A DNA stretch of 64,000 bases, from contig NZ_JAHKSI010000006.1 in NCBI RefSeq assembly GCF_019720915.1, positions 1 through 64,000 on the forward strand. The letters run 5' to 3'. The notes below the pieces were generated by a model, which saw only the letters and a list, made by a program, of their open reading frames with translations, did not search any database and was not told the origin of the DNA. The translations under genes and the position numbers were made by a program. Position 1 is the stretch's first letter. Each line of letters begins with the position of its first letter. This DNA is from Alkalihalobacillus sp. TS-13 (GTDB lineage: Bacteria; Bacillota; Bacilli; Bacillales; Fictibacillaceae). This document shows positions 46,771-57,249 of this stretch, one piece after another.

Positions 46771-47856
46771 ATGCTTAAACAATATGCAGAAGCAAAGGCG
46801 AAAAAAGCACTCCTCATTCTTATGCTTAAATATATCCTCCCTATCCTTCTATTATTTGCTTTGATCTACGGGATTATCTTTTTGTTGGTATTGATGCTGG
46901 GGAATTTATCGAGTCAAGAATCAGAAAATTTAACCAATGGACAAGTTGGAAATGTTTCACAGGAGGTTATGCAGTATAAAGATGAGGTAACGAAATATGC
47001 CAAGCAGGAGGGGGTTGAAGATTATGTTGGGATCATTCTGGCCTTGATGATGCAGGAATCGGGTGGTCGAGGTCTAGACCCTATGCAGGCATCTGAATCC
47101 CATTGTGAATCCATGGGTTGTATAGTTAATCCGGAAGTGTCTATCCAGCAAGGGGTTAAATATTTTGCTCAGACGTTAAATAGATCGAATCAAGATGTAA
47201 AGCTGGCTCTTCAATCGTATAATTTCGGTACAGGATTCATTGACTATGTCATGCAACATGGTGGCAAATATACACAGGAATTGGCAATTGATTTTTCATC
47301 TATGAAATATGAACAATTAAAACACCAAGGGATCTACAGTTGTGTCCGTCCCGAAGCGTTACAATATAATGCTTGTTATGGTGATATCTATTATGTAGAT
47401 GCTGTTTTGCAATACTATAACTTTGAAACGCCGATCGGCGATGGCGAATGGGCCGTACCGGTTGCTGGTGCGGTGAATATCACAAGTCCTTACGGATGGA
47501 GAACCTGGGGAGATGGATCAAGAGAAAACCATAAAGGGGTGGATTTCAGCTGTATTGAAGGCGTGACACCGATTCAAGCGGTTGAAAAAGGCCGTGTCAT
47601 TTATTCCGGTTTCCAAGTGAATCGAGACGGAAGTGATGGGTATGGTAATCTCGTGATGATCCAGCACGGCAACCTCATATCAGCTTACGGTCATCTGTCC
47701 AAGTTAGATGTAAGGGAAGGGGATACCGTTAAGAAAGGGCAACAAATTGGTGTATGTGGTAGTACAGGGGAGTCAACAGGTCCTCACCTCCATTTAGAAG
47801 CTAAAACAAGTGAATGGAGTGGTCATCAAAATCCAGCCGCTTTATTAGGTCTATGA
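46771..47856 (+). CDS. Lytic transglycosylase / M23 peptidase of the transfer system
   Basis: 361 aa, ATG start after AAGGAGG. One membrane helix (about 18-40). Residues about 65-210 are a lysozyme-like domain (M-M-Q-E-S-G-G-R-G with the catalytic Glu, then L-A-L-Q-S-Y-N-F-G). Residues about 225-355 are an M23 metallopeptidase: H-K-G-V-D-F near 254 and H-L-H-L-E near 338 bring the zinc ligands. It opens the cell wall for the channel, like TcpG/CwlT-type proteins. Confidence 0.92.
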   Translation: MLKQYAEAKAKKALLILMLKYILPILLLFALIYGIIFLLVLMLGNLSSQESENLTNGQVGNVSQEVMQYKDEVTKYAKQEGVEDYVGIILALMMQESGGRGLDPMQASESHCESMGCIVNPEVSIQQGVKYFAQTLNRSNQDVKLALQSYNFGTGFIDYVMQHGGKYTQELAIDFSSMKYEQLKHQGIYSCVRPEALQYNACYGDIYYVDAVLQYYNFETPIGDGEWAVPVAGAVNITSPYGWRTWGDGSRENHKGVDFSCIEGVTPIQAVEKGRVIYSGFQVNRDGSDGYGNLVMIQHGNLISAYGHLSKLDVREGDTVKKGQQIGVCGSTGESTGPHLHLEAKTSEWSGHQNPAALLGL

Positions 47857-47869
47857 ACGGAGGGTGAAT

Positions 47870-48433
47870 ATGAACCAAAATTTCCTCATGAAGACCCTCA
47901 TCCTTGTGCTAGGGGTTCTTATTGTCATCAGTGTCTTTTTCGGTTTTAATACCATCGAAGAGCAATCGGTGACCATTGAACAGTTAAAGGAAAAGGTCAA
48001 GGAGCAGGAAAATCAAATCAGCTATCTGCAAACGTCAAAACGGAAACAAACAGAAGAATCACAAAAAACGGATGAAAGCAAAATGAAAGAATCCGTCAAT
48101 GTTTTTATTGAATCCATCTTTCATGTAGAAGAGGAGAATTACGACGAACGAAGATCCAACGCGAAGGCAGTGGTTACCCAGGATCTATTTAAAAAACAGT
48201 TCCCGAAAGACACCCCTCCCGAGAAGTTACTTTATGAACATGATGTATCGGATATAAATATTTATCTTTCTCAAGAAGATCAAAGTGCCTTTGTTATCTT
48301 CGACCAGGAAATTACGAATTTAGCCAACAATCGAACGGATAAAAAACGAATGACGATCCAAGTATTTTTGCAGAAGGAAGGCGAAGAATGGATCGTCAAT
48401 GATTTCCGACAAATCCATGCCGAACCGTTGTAA
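47870..48433 (+). CDS. Membrane-anchored protein at the end of the transfer operon
   Basis: 187 aa from the ATG at 47870 with GGAGGG six bases upstream. One membrane helix (about 8-27), a coiled coil (about 28-55, E-Q-S-V-T-I-E-Q-L-K-E-K), then a folded extracytoplasmic domain with W-I-V-N-D-F. The domain resembles the NTF2-like ends of transfer proteins in overall pattern only. A candidate channel component. Confidence 0.6.
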   Translation: MNQNFLMKTLILVLGVLIVISVFFGFNTIEEQSVTIEQLKEKVKEQENQISYLQTSKRKQTEESQKTDESKMKESVNVFIESIFHVEEENYDERRSNAKAVVTQDLFKKQFPKDTPPEKLLYEHDVSDINIYLSQEDQSAFVIFDQEITNLANNRTDKKRMTIQVFLQKEGEEWIVNDFRQIHAEPL

Positions 48434-48449
48434 TTACTCTCCAATAACA

Positions 48450-48475
48450 ACATAACATTCATGATATGTTGTTCT
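48450..48475 (+). terminator. Terminator of the transfer operon
   Basis: AACAACAT pairs with ATGTTGTT, followed by CTTAATT. Confidence 0.6.
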
Positions 48476-49740
48476 TAATTGGAAATGAAGTTTTCTTATC
48501 TTGATGAGGTATAACAGGCGCTTTCCTCCATTTCGTCCGGGATTGCGATCCATTTATGGGTACAAAAAGGTAGTAAAGCAATAATGTGAGGGTTTGGAGC
48601 TAATAACTTGCTTATACTTTTTATAAAGAGGGTTAACCGATTAGGAGGTTAACCCTACAACTTATTATCATTAATGATTCAATATTTGCGTAGGGAAGGT
48701 AAAAAATTCGTAGATGCAGGTCGACTGGAGGAAAGCGGACAGTAATCTTAAATGGTGAAAATGAAAAAGGTAATCAGGGATTTTCCGAATTCGCTGCTTA
48801 CTATGACTTTCCCCCTAGGCTTGTAACCCTCGCATCGGTGTTACCAGCACCGATGCTTTGTTATGGTATGTCTTCTACCTCTATTAGATTCGTCATGGGT
48901 ATAAAATACAAGTCAAGATGATTTGGATTTCACCATAGATAAACTAACATATTCGGCCTACTTTCATGGGATGAATTGTATCCTATAAAATAGTGTTGGT
49001 TGAACAATTCTATCATAGAATGAAGACCATACAGCTAACTTTACATAGGTACTAATTTCGGGTTAAGGCATAACCGGAAAATGCTTCATAACCTTTTATT
49101 GGATCAGTACCCCATGAAACGATCTGGTCAGCGAGAAATTGATCATCTTTGGCTTGAAAAAGCTTTTGAACGACCAGCATTAGATTTAAGTTAGGTGCTG
49201 ATAATCAAACACAAATCATTTCAGCTGCTATGGAGAAAGGAATACTATACACATCAAATATGTAGGTAAAGTGTTCATCTCGTACTATTTATCAATATCT
49301 AAGGATTACAACAAGAATTTTATATTCTTGTTTTTTTGATCTTTTTATCAGTATCGATCTAAAAGAAAGGCATACCATAAGGTGAAGAAAAGGTCGGTAA
49401 AACCAAAGTATCAGTTATTTATCCCTGTTTCATTCCTATATCTATAAGATATTTGGTACATTCTTTTATAAGTGTCATCGAGCGAATCCCTTAAAAGACG
49501 ATTATATAAGATTTTTTGTTTTTGGTTTATTAAACCGTTGTCGTTACTTTTATGGTGGATTTATCTCATATAATGACATGAATCCCTACTTTAGAAAAAA
49601 GTTATTTCGACAAAAAATACGACAATTGTGTGGTATTCAATACGGTAGTTTAAAAGTATAGTAGGGGTAAATTCTTGATATACGCCCGTCTGTTTTTTTG
49701 TAAGGATTTTACTAACCTATTGTTTTAGAACGCACAACCA
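48476..49740. other. Gene-poor region with fragments
   Basis: No intact gene. A strong stem GCATCGGTG...CACCGATGC lies at about 48832-48856. A coding-like fragment (ATG at 49081, 37 codons, ending D-L-S) could be the rest of a lost gene. The remainder is AT-rich with many stops. Confidence 0.45.
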
Positions 49741-49751
49741 ATCAAGGAGGA

Positions 49752-50182
49752 ATGGAAATGAAAAAAATTTGACTGGCCTATTTAGCTTGCTGTTGTTAAT
49801 CTCAATGTTTATGACAACTGGAGGGAATGAGGTAAAAGCTGCAGGTCATTGCTCTTACAATGGGGAAGATATCCTGTTAACCCCTTATTGTACAACCGAT
49901 CAAAGAACTGAAGTGACAAAAAGTATTGGAAATGTTGAGATGAGGTCCGGAATTGCTGACAATGGGCAAAGGTACGCATGGGCTGCATGGGTGGGACCAT
50001 TTGGAGCCGGTGACTCGTTCTATTTAAATGTAGTCGATAGAGGAGGAGTATACGAAAAATTCTACAAATATCCAGACAAACTACATACAATTGGATATCG
50101 TCTTTCTCCGGATCCTGAACGAAAGTTTCGAGTCGTACAAAGTTATGCTGGCCAAGATATGCTTTATGGTGCGTGGTGGTAA
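49752..50182 (+). CDS. Secreted protein, start region frameshifted in an A-run
   Basis: AAGGAGG is followed by two ATG codons (49752, 49758), but the frame hits TGA after A-A-A-A-A-A-A; with one more A it would join the long frame that begins at TTG 49769. I read it as one gene with a signal peptide (L-F-S-L-L-L-L-I-S-M-F-M, cleavage near V-K-A-A), giving a mature part of about 110 aa with Y-A-W-A-A-W-V-G and the end Y-G-A-W-W. The 56778 product shares the fold pattern and the W-W end. The frameshift may be a sequencing error, slippage or a real mutation. Function unknown. Confidence 0.6.
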
Positions 50183-50390
50183 TTTTCCGTTAATTTTCAA
50201 CTTATTAGAGGTACCGTATCAATCCCAATTCCAAAATATAAATCTTCTGAAATAGTGGAACCTGGTAAGTATTCACTGGCTATATACTAATTGAAGGTAC
50301 TCCATTTTGGAATAAAATTTAACTAAATTAATGAAATGGTTCAATAAAACTAGCAGAACAACACGTAGCATTTTCTAAAGAAATTCATGG

Positions 50391-50422
50391 GGCTGTCCCT
50401 TTTGTAGACTTTTGGGACAGCC
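50391..50422 (+). terminator. Terminator
   Basis: GGCTGTCCC pairs with GGGACAGCC, followed by TTTTTAAA. Confidence 0.75.
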
Positions 50423-50712
50423 TTTTTAAACTGCAGTCATCAGTAACCTTTGTAGGACATAACACCAAATCACCCCTTGCCAAATCGGAAAGGGGTGATT
50501 TCATCTATCGTTAAGGGGGAGGCACTTACAATCGTAACAAATCTCGGAGATTGGTTTAAGAATATGTGACCCTTTTGATAATGTTAATATTGTTGTAATT
50601 TTCTTTTCTTCATCTTTGATTTTGTAATCGCAATGTTTGGTGTAGCGTAGATCCCATGACCTTGATTTTCTGTTTTTATATAACAAATAAGATTTGAGGA
50701 TGGCCCTGTTTT

Positions 50713-50841
50713 TTATTGGTCTTGCTGGACCATCTGTTCTTTAAAATAAAGATAGCTCCCAGTGTTATCATCTTCCCGTTCCAATGTTTTCATTTCATCT
50801 TTGTCTACTTCTTCATAAGGGATTTTTCTATGAGTTTTCAC
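50713..50841 (-). pseudogene. Gene fragment
   Basis: A coding-like frame (K-I-P-Y-E-E-V-D-K-D-E-M-K-T-L-E-R-E-D-D) with GTG at 50841 behind AAAGGAAAT. Coding character continues upstream without a start until a stop codon, so it looks like the C-terminal rest of a longer gene. A further weak frame follows downstream (to 50501). Confidence 0.4.
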
Positions 50842-50896
50842 AGGATTTCCTTTAGAATTGAGTAATAATGTAACGAAATGGTGACACCTTTATTAT

Positions 50897-51463
50897 TTAT
50901 ACATTTCTCATTATATTATTTAAAATATCATAAACCAATGGGAAACTAGTGAAACCATCATCTTCTAGAAAATGCCCCCCCTTTTCAACAGGATAAAATG
51001 ATGTATCCAATTGTTTTGATAAATTTTGACTTAATTGAATAGGAACAATATAGTCATCCTTTGCAGCAATAACAGCACGTGAATTAGTTGCTGCAATTAT
51101 TCTTTTATAATCCACTTTTGTAACTGTAAATGGATTTAGTGAGGGTAACGATGATAATGGTTCTGAAAAGCCAGAAACAAGAATAAAGCCTCCAAAACTT
51201 GGTAACGGATCTAATTGATCTAGGTAATTCAATAGTGTGATAGACCCTAGACTATGTGTTACAAAATACGTTTTGTTATTTACATTCTTTATTTCATTAG
51301 TTAATGTTTCCAACCATTCTTCTTTATTTGGGTCAGACGAATTTGGCATATGAAGAACCGAAACTTGATTACCATCTGCTATTAATTTTTCTTTTAACCA
51401 TGGGAACCAATGATTTGCTGGTGAAGCTCCATATCCATGGATAATATATACTTGCTTTCCCAT
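50897..51463 (-). CDS. RBBP9/YdeN-type serine hydrolase
   Basis: 188 aa, ATG start after AAGGAG. Alpha/beta hydrolase: I-I-H-G-Y-G-A-S-P at 7-15, nucleophile S71 in T-H-S-L-G-S, Asp about 136-137 in A-K-D-D-Y-I-V-P, and H164 in K-G-G-H-F-L-E-D-D-G-F. Length and motifs match YdeN-like hydrolases. The substrate is unknown, probably a small ester or peptide. Single gene. Confidence 0.88.
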   Translation of the reverse strand: MGKQVYIIHGYGASPANHWFPWLKEKLIADGNQVSVLHMPNSSDPNKEEWLETLTNEIKNVNNKTYFVTHSLGSITLLNYLDQLDPLPSFGGFILVSGFSEPLSSLPSLNPFTVTKVDYKRIIAATNSRAVIAAKDDYIVPIQLSQNLSKQLDTSFYPVEKGGHFLEDDGFTSFPLVYDILNNIMRNV

Positions 51464-52195
51464 TTCTACACTCCTTTCTTTTTATAATGCAAAAACAGTA
51501 TATTACTGATCCAAACCTATATGAAAGTAGACTGCTTTGAGGTTCAACCAAAGGTTAAGAAGTTAGATAGGAGAATAAAAGATCTATGATTTAAAATAAA
51601 AAAATATATTGTGATAGAGAGGTGTAGGACAAATGGGGATTATAAAGGGTAAACGCAAAACCCTTTTTTGCACCTCTATCAACGGCTTCAAACGAAATGA
51701 AGGAAGGTTTTGGATAATCAATTACCGTATAATCTAAAGGAACAAATGGAGATTTTAAGAGGTTACTGGATTAGCAATTTATGGAAGTATTCCATGGAAC
51801 TAAAATCAAAATGGTACATGGAACTCCTAAACATGAGTAAAAATGTTATTGAAAGTGGGTGAAGCCAAAATGGATTTTTGTTTGAAAGTACCAAGTGTTG
51901 GCCAGTTACTTGGCTATAAGCCTGAATAACCGAGATTATCGTATGAAGAGCAAGCCTGGAAGTAGCTGCATAAAGAAAATCTCCGGGCTTGTTTATCAGT
52001 ATTTGCGTGAGTATTACGTATTTAGTCAGAATATGTTGACAGTAGGTATCCTTATTCATGAACCGGGCACTTTTCTTGAAAAGAGGCGTTTCTTCATGAA
52101 TCGGGCGCGCTTCTGGAATAAGGACAGCGCTCATTTTACATTTAAATAGCAAGAATGTACGGTATAAGAAGCGAGGGAAAAGAGGAGGAATCTAA
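51464..52195. other. Intergenic region with short CGGGCGC repeats
   Basis: No supported gene. Sequences of the type TTCATGAATCGGGCGC, TCATGAACCGGGCAC and, further on, TTCAAGAAACGGGCGC (52643) and TTCAGCAATCGGGCGC (55294) are dispersed in this accessory region, probably debris of an older repeat. Confidence 0.4.
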
Positions 52196-52558
52196 ATGGA
52201 TTATCATCCGATTAATCTAAGGGAAAAGTTGTCTAAATTTAGTGAGCAATGGTCGCCCAAAGTCATTGGTGAAATGAATGACTATCAGTTTAAACTGGTA
52301 AAGGTTCAGGGGGATTTTGTATGGCACGATCATAAAGAGACTGATGAGGTATTCATAGTACTTGACGGCGAGATGGCTATCGCATTCCGTGATGGAGAGG
52401 TCAAACTCTCCAAAGGAGAGATGTATGTGATACCAAAAGGTGTGGAGCATAAGCCCTATGCCGAAAAGGAATGCCATATAATGCTGGTGGAGCCAAAAGG
52501 TGTAGTCAACACTGGTGAAACCAAAGGCGAATTGACTGCTGAAGATGTATGGATTTAA
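52196..52558 (+). CDS. Cupin-domain protein
   Basis: 120 aa, ATG start after GAGGAGG. A single cupin: [13 protein letters not shown] (residues about 43-55; the His/His/Glu metal ligands) and [14 protein letters not shown] (about 77-90, second motif). Such small cupins bind a metal and act as dioxygenases, isomerases or sensors. The substrate is not readable. Confidence 0.88.
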   Translation: MDYHPINLREKLSKFSEQWSPKVIGEMNDYQFKLVKVQGDFVWHDHKETDEVFIVLDGEMAIAFRDGEVKLSKGEMYVIPKGVEHKPYAEKECHIMLVEPKGVVNTGETKGELTAEDVWI

Positions 52559-52726
52559 ACAAATAAGTTAGTATGTATTGAACAATATCACCTATTACCG
52601 ATCATTTTCACTTAATAGGATATGGGACCCACTAAATTGTTCTTCAAGAAACGGGCGCTATAATGGAAGAAGGATCATAGAGATATCAACCTTTTTTATA
52701 AAAGAATAATTCATTTGAAAATATTA

Positions 52727-52765
52727 AGAGAGTGTTTAGATCAAACTTTTTTCAAAACACTCTCT
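52727..52765. terminator. Terminator between cupin and MFS genes
   Basis: AGAGAGTGTTT pairs with AAACACTCTCT, followed by TTCTTTTTG. Confidence 0.75.
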
Positions 52766-52816
52766 TTCTTTTTGTTCGTCTATCAAGGTTATTAGCATCA
52801 TTTTAATCAAGCTTTA

Positions 52817-54085
52817 TTACAAAGCTACACCATCATAATTATTTGGTGACTTATGTTCTGTCAGACGAGACGTTAGCACCCAAAATAACAGAGCAAAAGC
52901 GCTGACAGATGCACCTAATAGAGATACTCCATTCCATCCAAAAGTTGCGTAAATATTGGTTGAAGCAATTGAACCTGTTGCACTGCCAATAGAATAAAAA
53001 ATCATGTAAGCAGCAGTAAGTCGACTTCTCGATTCAGGACGCACGGTAAAAATCATACTTTGATTGGTGACATGTACGGCTTGCACAGCGAGGTCAAGAA
53101 GAATAACACCAATGATCAATACGAACAGGGAGTGATCGATAAAGCTGATTAGGAACCATGATGCTAACAATAAAGCTAGGGAGATACCTGTTGTTCGCTG
53201 GCCTAATCCTCGATCAGCGAGACGTCCAGCTCGAGCAGCAGCTAATGCCCCAGCTACTCCCGCAAGACCAAATGCGCCAATCGTTGAATGTGACAGAGAA
53301 TGTGGTGCTGAGCTAAGAGGCAAGACTAGTGAAGTCCACAAAATACTAAAGGAAATAAAAATTAACATGCCCAATATTCCACGAATTAGTAGAATTCTTT
53401 CTTGTATGAACAATAAAAGAACAGAACGCAATAGCTTCGGATAGGACATCGATGTTTTTTTGCGTATTGAATTTGGTAAATCTCTGTATAATAAACTAAC
53501 GATGAAGAGCATAAGTGCTGCAGACGTAAGATAGACTAAACGCCATCCGCCTATATCTGTCAAAATCCCAGCGAATACTCGTGCGAGAAGAATTCCTATC
53601 ACAACCCCACTAGTTACAAAGCCTACAATTCCTCCACGCTCTTGTGGCTCAGACAAAGTTGATGCATATGCGACAAGTGTTTGTGTTACAGAGGCAACCA
53701 TTCCTACTACAGCCATACCGATGAAAAGTATTGCACTTGAAGGAGCCAAACTAATAACTATAAGAGCAGCAACAGCTATTAGCATTTGACCAATAATTAA
53801 TCGTCGTTGATTCCATAGATCACCAAGCGGAACTAGCAGGAATAACCCCAGTGCATAACAGATCTGGGTGATGGTGATAACAATTCCGATGGTTGAGTGA
53901 TGAATCTTGAACTCATTCGATAAAGCATCGAGTAGTGGATGAGCGAAATATATATTTGCAACAGCCATCCCACAAGCTGTAGCGAATAATAGTGCCATAT
54001 AACGTGACATCGTTGTACTAGATCGTGATTGTGACGAATCCTCTCGTTGTTTAGCAATAATCGTTTTTGTATCTTTAGTGTGCAT
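52817..54085 (-). CDS. MFS transporter (YnfM/drug-efflux type)
   Basis: 422 aa, ATG start after AAAGGAG. About twelve membrane helices. The loop between helices 2 and 3 is L-G-D-L-W-N-Q-R-R-L, the MFS motif, and G-R-L-A-D-R-G-L-G appears in the second half. N-terminal sequence resembles putative arabinose-efflux/YnfM-type proteins. Divergent to a TetR gene that probably represses it. Confidence 0.85.
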   Translation of the reverse strand: MHTKDTKTIIAKQREDSSQSRSSTTMSRYMALLFATACGMAVANIYFAHPLLDALSNEFKIHHSTIGIVITITQICYALGLFLLVPLGDLWNQRRLIIGQMLIAVAALIVISLAPSSAILFIGMAVVGMVASVTQTLVAYASTLSEPQERGGIVGFVTSGVVIGILLARVFAGILTDIGGWRLVYLTSAALMLFIVSLLYRDLPNSIRKKTSMSYPKLLRSVLLLFIQERILLIRGILGMLIFISFSILWTSLVLPLSSAPHSLSHSTIGAFGLAGVAGALAAARAGRLADRGLGQRTTGISLALLLASWFLISFIDHSLFVLIIGVILLDLAVQAVHVTNQSMIFTVRPESRSRLTAAYMIFYSIGSATGSIASTNIYATFGWNGVSLLGASVSAFALLFWVLTSRLTEHKSPNNYDGVAL

Positions 54086-54294
54086 TATTTTTCTCCTTTC
54101 TGTACTGAAAAGTATAATATACCGTTCGGTACATTATGGTCATAAATATATAACCAAAAGACCCTAATGTCAAATTTTTAAATGATTTGACAAGACAGTT
54201 TGGGTGAAATAAGATATTATGTATACTAATCAGTACAAAATAAATGGTTATTAGTCTGAATCGGGAAATTTGAAAAAGGAAGGAGAGAATAATA
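54086..54294. promoter_or_regulatory. Divergent promoter with TetR-type operators
   Basis: Similar imperfect palindromes: TACCGTTCGGTA (54121-54132) and TACTAATCAGTA (54224-54235), plus a half site TGTACTGAAAAGTA (54101-54114). They lie before both genes, as expected for a self-controlling TetR repressor. Confidence 0.65.
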
Positions 54295-54876
54295 ATGGTG
54301 CGACTACGTGAATTTGATGAGGATAAAGCATTAGATGCTGCTATGCAACTGTTTTGGGAGAAAGGGTACACAACTACTTCCTTAAGCGATTTAACCGATA
54401 AGATGGGGATACAACGTCCAAGCTTATATGCAGCTTTCGGAGACAAAAAAGGATTATTTGAAGCAGCATTGCGCAAATACACAAAGTTACATGCTTCTGA
54501 ACTTCGAACAAAACTTCAAAATAAACCATCTGTAAAAGAAGCTATTCACACATTTTTTGAAGATTTGGTAGAAAAAGAATATAAAGAAAATCAAAGCAAG
54601 GGATGTTTTTGTATTAATACGATGGTAGAACTTGCTCCCCACGATGAAAAATTTGAAATCCTTACAAGGGAGCATCAGATGTATCTTTCAGTCATATTTC
54701 AAGAAGCGATCGAAGCAGGCATTAATTCAGGAGAGCTCAAAAGCAGTCTAAACGCTAAAAAGTTAGCACAGACTCTAGTTGTTTCATTAATCGGACTTAC
54801 AGTGCTGATAAAATCTTGTCCAGAGCGCTCATTTGTAGATAATTCTGTAGCTACGATATTGACATTAATAAAATAA
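54295..54876 (+). CDS. TetR/AcrR-family repressor
   Basis: 193 aa, ATG start after AAGGAGAG. N-terminal helix-turn-helix: F-D-E-D-K-A-L-D-A-A-M-Q-L-F-W-E-K-G-Y then T-S-L-S-D-L-T, R-P-S-L-Y-A-A-F-G-D-K (residues about 5-50). The C-terminal ligand domain has G-C-F-C-I-N-T-M-V-E. Divergent to the MFS gene; likely its ligand-responsive repressor. Confidence 0.9.
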   Translation: MVRLREFDEDKALDAAMQLFWEKGYTTTSLSDLTDKMGIQRPSLYAAFGDKKGLFEAALRKYTKLHASELRTKLQNKPSVKEAIHTFFEDLVEKEYKENQSKGCFCINTMVELAPHDEKFEILTREHQMYLSVIFQEAIEAGINSGELKSSLNAKKLAQTLVVSLIGLTVLIKSCPERSFVDNSVATILTLIK

Positions 54877-55701
54877 ATCCCTTGAAATCAAAAGAGTCAC
54901 GCTTTATTGTTATTTTGCGTATTAAATTGTTTTTCCAATTATGGATTGTTTGTTAATTTTAAAAATAGCTTTAATGGCCTTTTCACATAATCCGTCAGAT
55001 CCCACTGTTAAAAGGCAAAAAGTCCTCTTATGAGTCATCAGATAATAGAATGTAGTGGTATTCCCTCAGTATGAAAATGAAGAATCAAAAGCAATTACAA
55101 ATCAATGTTTTCTAAAGCAATTTTAAGGTGCCGTATCGGTTTTGATTCAACTTTTTTATAAAGATGAAATTGAGGCATGGTGTCGAAGAATCCATTTTGA
55201 TCAATCTTTTTTTAAAATGGATTCTTTTTGAGTTACATTAAATAAGGGTTTGTAAATCATTTCTGATCAAACTTTATTCCAAACCAACATCTTCAGCAAT
55301 CGGGCGCAATTCAAGAATATTGGATTGCGCCCTTTGTTCCGTTAAAGGGGGCTTTAATGTAATAAGCTTCTGGACTATATAACGTAAAAAAAGAGCTCAG
55401 TTTTCTGAGCTTTTTTCTTGGGATTTCTTTGTGAAATTGTCATGTCCGTGAACAGCTGGAATATATAGTCCGAAAAGGTATTTAAACAATGTTCACTTGA
55501 AAAAAGCCGACCATTTAAAAGAATCGGCTTTTGTAATCGTTAGGAGATCTTCTTCTCCAAATTTTTAGTTAAAAATCCCGCAATTATCCGACAAAATGGA
55601 GGTACATATATCAAAAGTATTGTTTATCAAAGTAACAGGTGAAGCAGCTGTACGATTTTAATAGATGGTAAGGCACTTAACAATACGTAAATCTCTTACC
55701 T
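54877..55701. other. Intergenic region
   Basis: AT-rich. Holds a terminator-like stem AAAAAGAGCTCAG...CTGAGCTTTTTT at about 55391-55416 and a CGGGCGC repeat near 55296. No gene is supported. Confidence 0.45.
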
Positions 55702-56175
55702 CTATGTGATACATGTGGTACGTGATGTACCATTGGAAAGCTTACGATATTCGTAAACCTTTTTATCTTCTGGGTTTAAATAATAAGCAGTGACATAATC
55801 CACAGTTGAATGATCATTCTTCCAAGCAATAAAGACTTGTAGTCCGATCGCTCTGCTTTCAATTCCTTCAATGTCTACAGTGTCCCATACCGTCTCAAAA
55901 GAATATCCTTCTTTTGAATCTATGTCATAACGCCAGACCGATGTTCCGTCCCTCATACTTTTAACTTGATTATACTCTTCTCCCATCATACTTTTAACTT
56001 CTTCTTTTGTTTGTCCAACATCTAATTTCGTTTTTACAGTTTCCAGGTCAACAGTTTGGGTAACAATGCGTTGATTTGATGCAGGATCACCAGCTTGTAC
56101 CTCATTGTTAAGGCCACCTACCAGAACAAGAGACAATGCCAACAAAATGAAACTTACTCTTTTTTTGATTTTCAT
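55702..56175 (-). CDS. Secreted SmpA/BamE-like protein
   Basis: 157 aa, ATG start after AGGAGG. Signal peptide (V-S-F-I-L-L-A-L-S-L-V-L-V) with cleavage near V-Q-A-G. The mature part has K-L-D-V-G-Q-T-K-E-E-V-K-S-M-M-G, the helix-turn pattern of small SmpA/OmlA-like domains, then W-R-Y-D-I-D. Role outside the cell unknown. Confidence 0.65.
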   Translation of the reverse strand: MKIKKRVSFILLALSLVLVGGLNNEVQAGDPASNQRIVTQTVDLETVKTKLDVGQTKEEVKSMMGEEYNQVKSMRDGTSVWRYDIDSKEGYSFETVWDTVDIEGIESRAIGLQVFIAWKNDHSTVDYVTAYYLNPEDKKVYEYRKLSNGTSRTTCIT

Positions 56176-56640
56176 TTTTAGGCCTCCTTTTAGGTTCGTT
56201 ATTTTTTAGACGAATTGATCACCTATGCAAGTTTCGATTTTTCGAAATTTTTTTGAGTGAAATGCTAGAAAGCCTGTTTTTTCTACAGAACCAATGGTAA
56301 AACTAAAAACTTTCAGTCAACTTTCAGGACGAGTGGAAACGGCTTTATACAATAATAATGAAGCATCTATAGATGTGCTTTTTGAAAAATGGTTTTGTTT
56401 CCGATGTTATAACATCTGCCTTTTTTCGTTACTATCACTTTAAATACCTATATATGACATGAAACTAATTCTTTCTTATCTCCTATCCATTTCTAAAATG
56501 GAAGGTAAATAATGACTGAAATCTATGTAATTAGCACTTTTTTAGATGGTTGGGTAAAAAGCCTAAAGGAGTTCTTTTTTTAGTGAGGAACTTACGTATT
56601 TGTCATCTGATGTCAAAAAATATGTAAAGGAGGATGTAAG
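56176..56640. other. Intergenic region
   Basis: AT-rich with many short frames. No supported gene or clear regulatory motif. Confidence 0.4.
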
Positions 56641-57116
56641 ATGGATCGCCATCATTTTAAAAGGTTTACTGTAGTTTTTGTTATATTGACAATCAAAGCT
56701 TTCGTTTCCTTTCCTAAAAAAATTCGTTCAAGGTTTTATAAGGCTTCACCTCTTTTTGTAAGGAGACTTACTAGATCGTGTGCACTTTAGTAAAGAAACG
56801 TACGATACCGGGTAAATGCACTCCTAATTCAAAAGTGGTATTACGAAAGGGATTTGATCCATGGAGTGGTGGGACATATGTTTGGGCGCAAATCGTCGGT
56901 AAATTTGATCCGAAAAGAGAATGGATCAGTATCGATATCAGTCATGATGGAGGAACGACTTGGTTGAAAATACCTACCTTAACAAGGGTAAGACCTTATA
57001 CCAAGAGCATACGAAAATCACCAGGAGATAATTGGAAAGTTCGCGTTTGCCACGCCTATAGTGAGGATGGCAAAGGTGTAAAAGAGGAAGATTGGACATG
57101 TGGTTTATGGTGGTAA
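56641..57116 (+). pseudogene. Secreted W-W-ending protein, apparently frameshifted
   Basis: ATG at 56641 behind AAGGAGG opens a signal-peptide-like frame (F-T-V-V-F-V-I-L-T-I-K-A-F) that ends after 49 codons. A second frame (from GTG 56778, no ribosome site) gives 112 aa with Y-V-W-A-Q-I-V-G-K-F and the end C-G-L-W-W. The second frame matches the mature part of the 49752 product in outline (tryptophan pattern, W-W end). One frameshift between them would restore a secreted protein. Confidence 0.55.
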
Positions 57117-57249
57117 TCTTCACATCTGAGAGAGGCCAAAATAAGTGATTTCAAAATAATGGAAGCTCTTCAAAGTTTATAGTGGAATTCTAAAGAAAAT
57201 CTTAAAGTATTCATTATATTATTCATCAAGAATACGTGGAGGGGAATTT

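Noticed and set aside
51763-52152. Opposed frames of 129 and 84 codons
   Set aside because: Neither has a ribosome site or protein-like pattern; they cover the dispersed CGGGCGC repeats.
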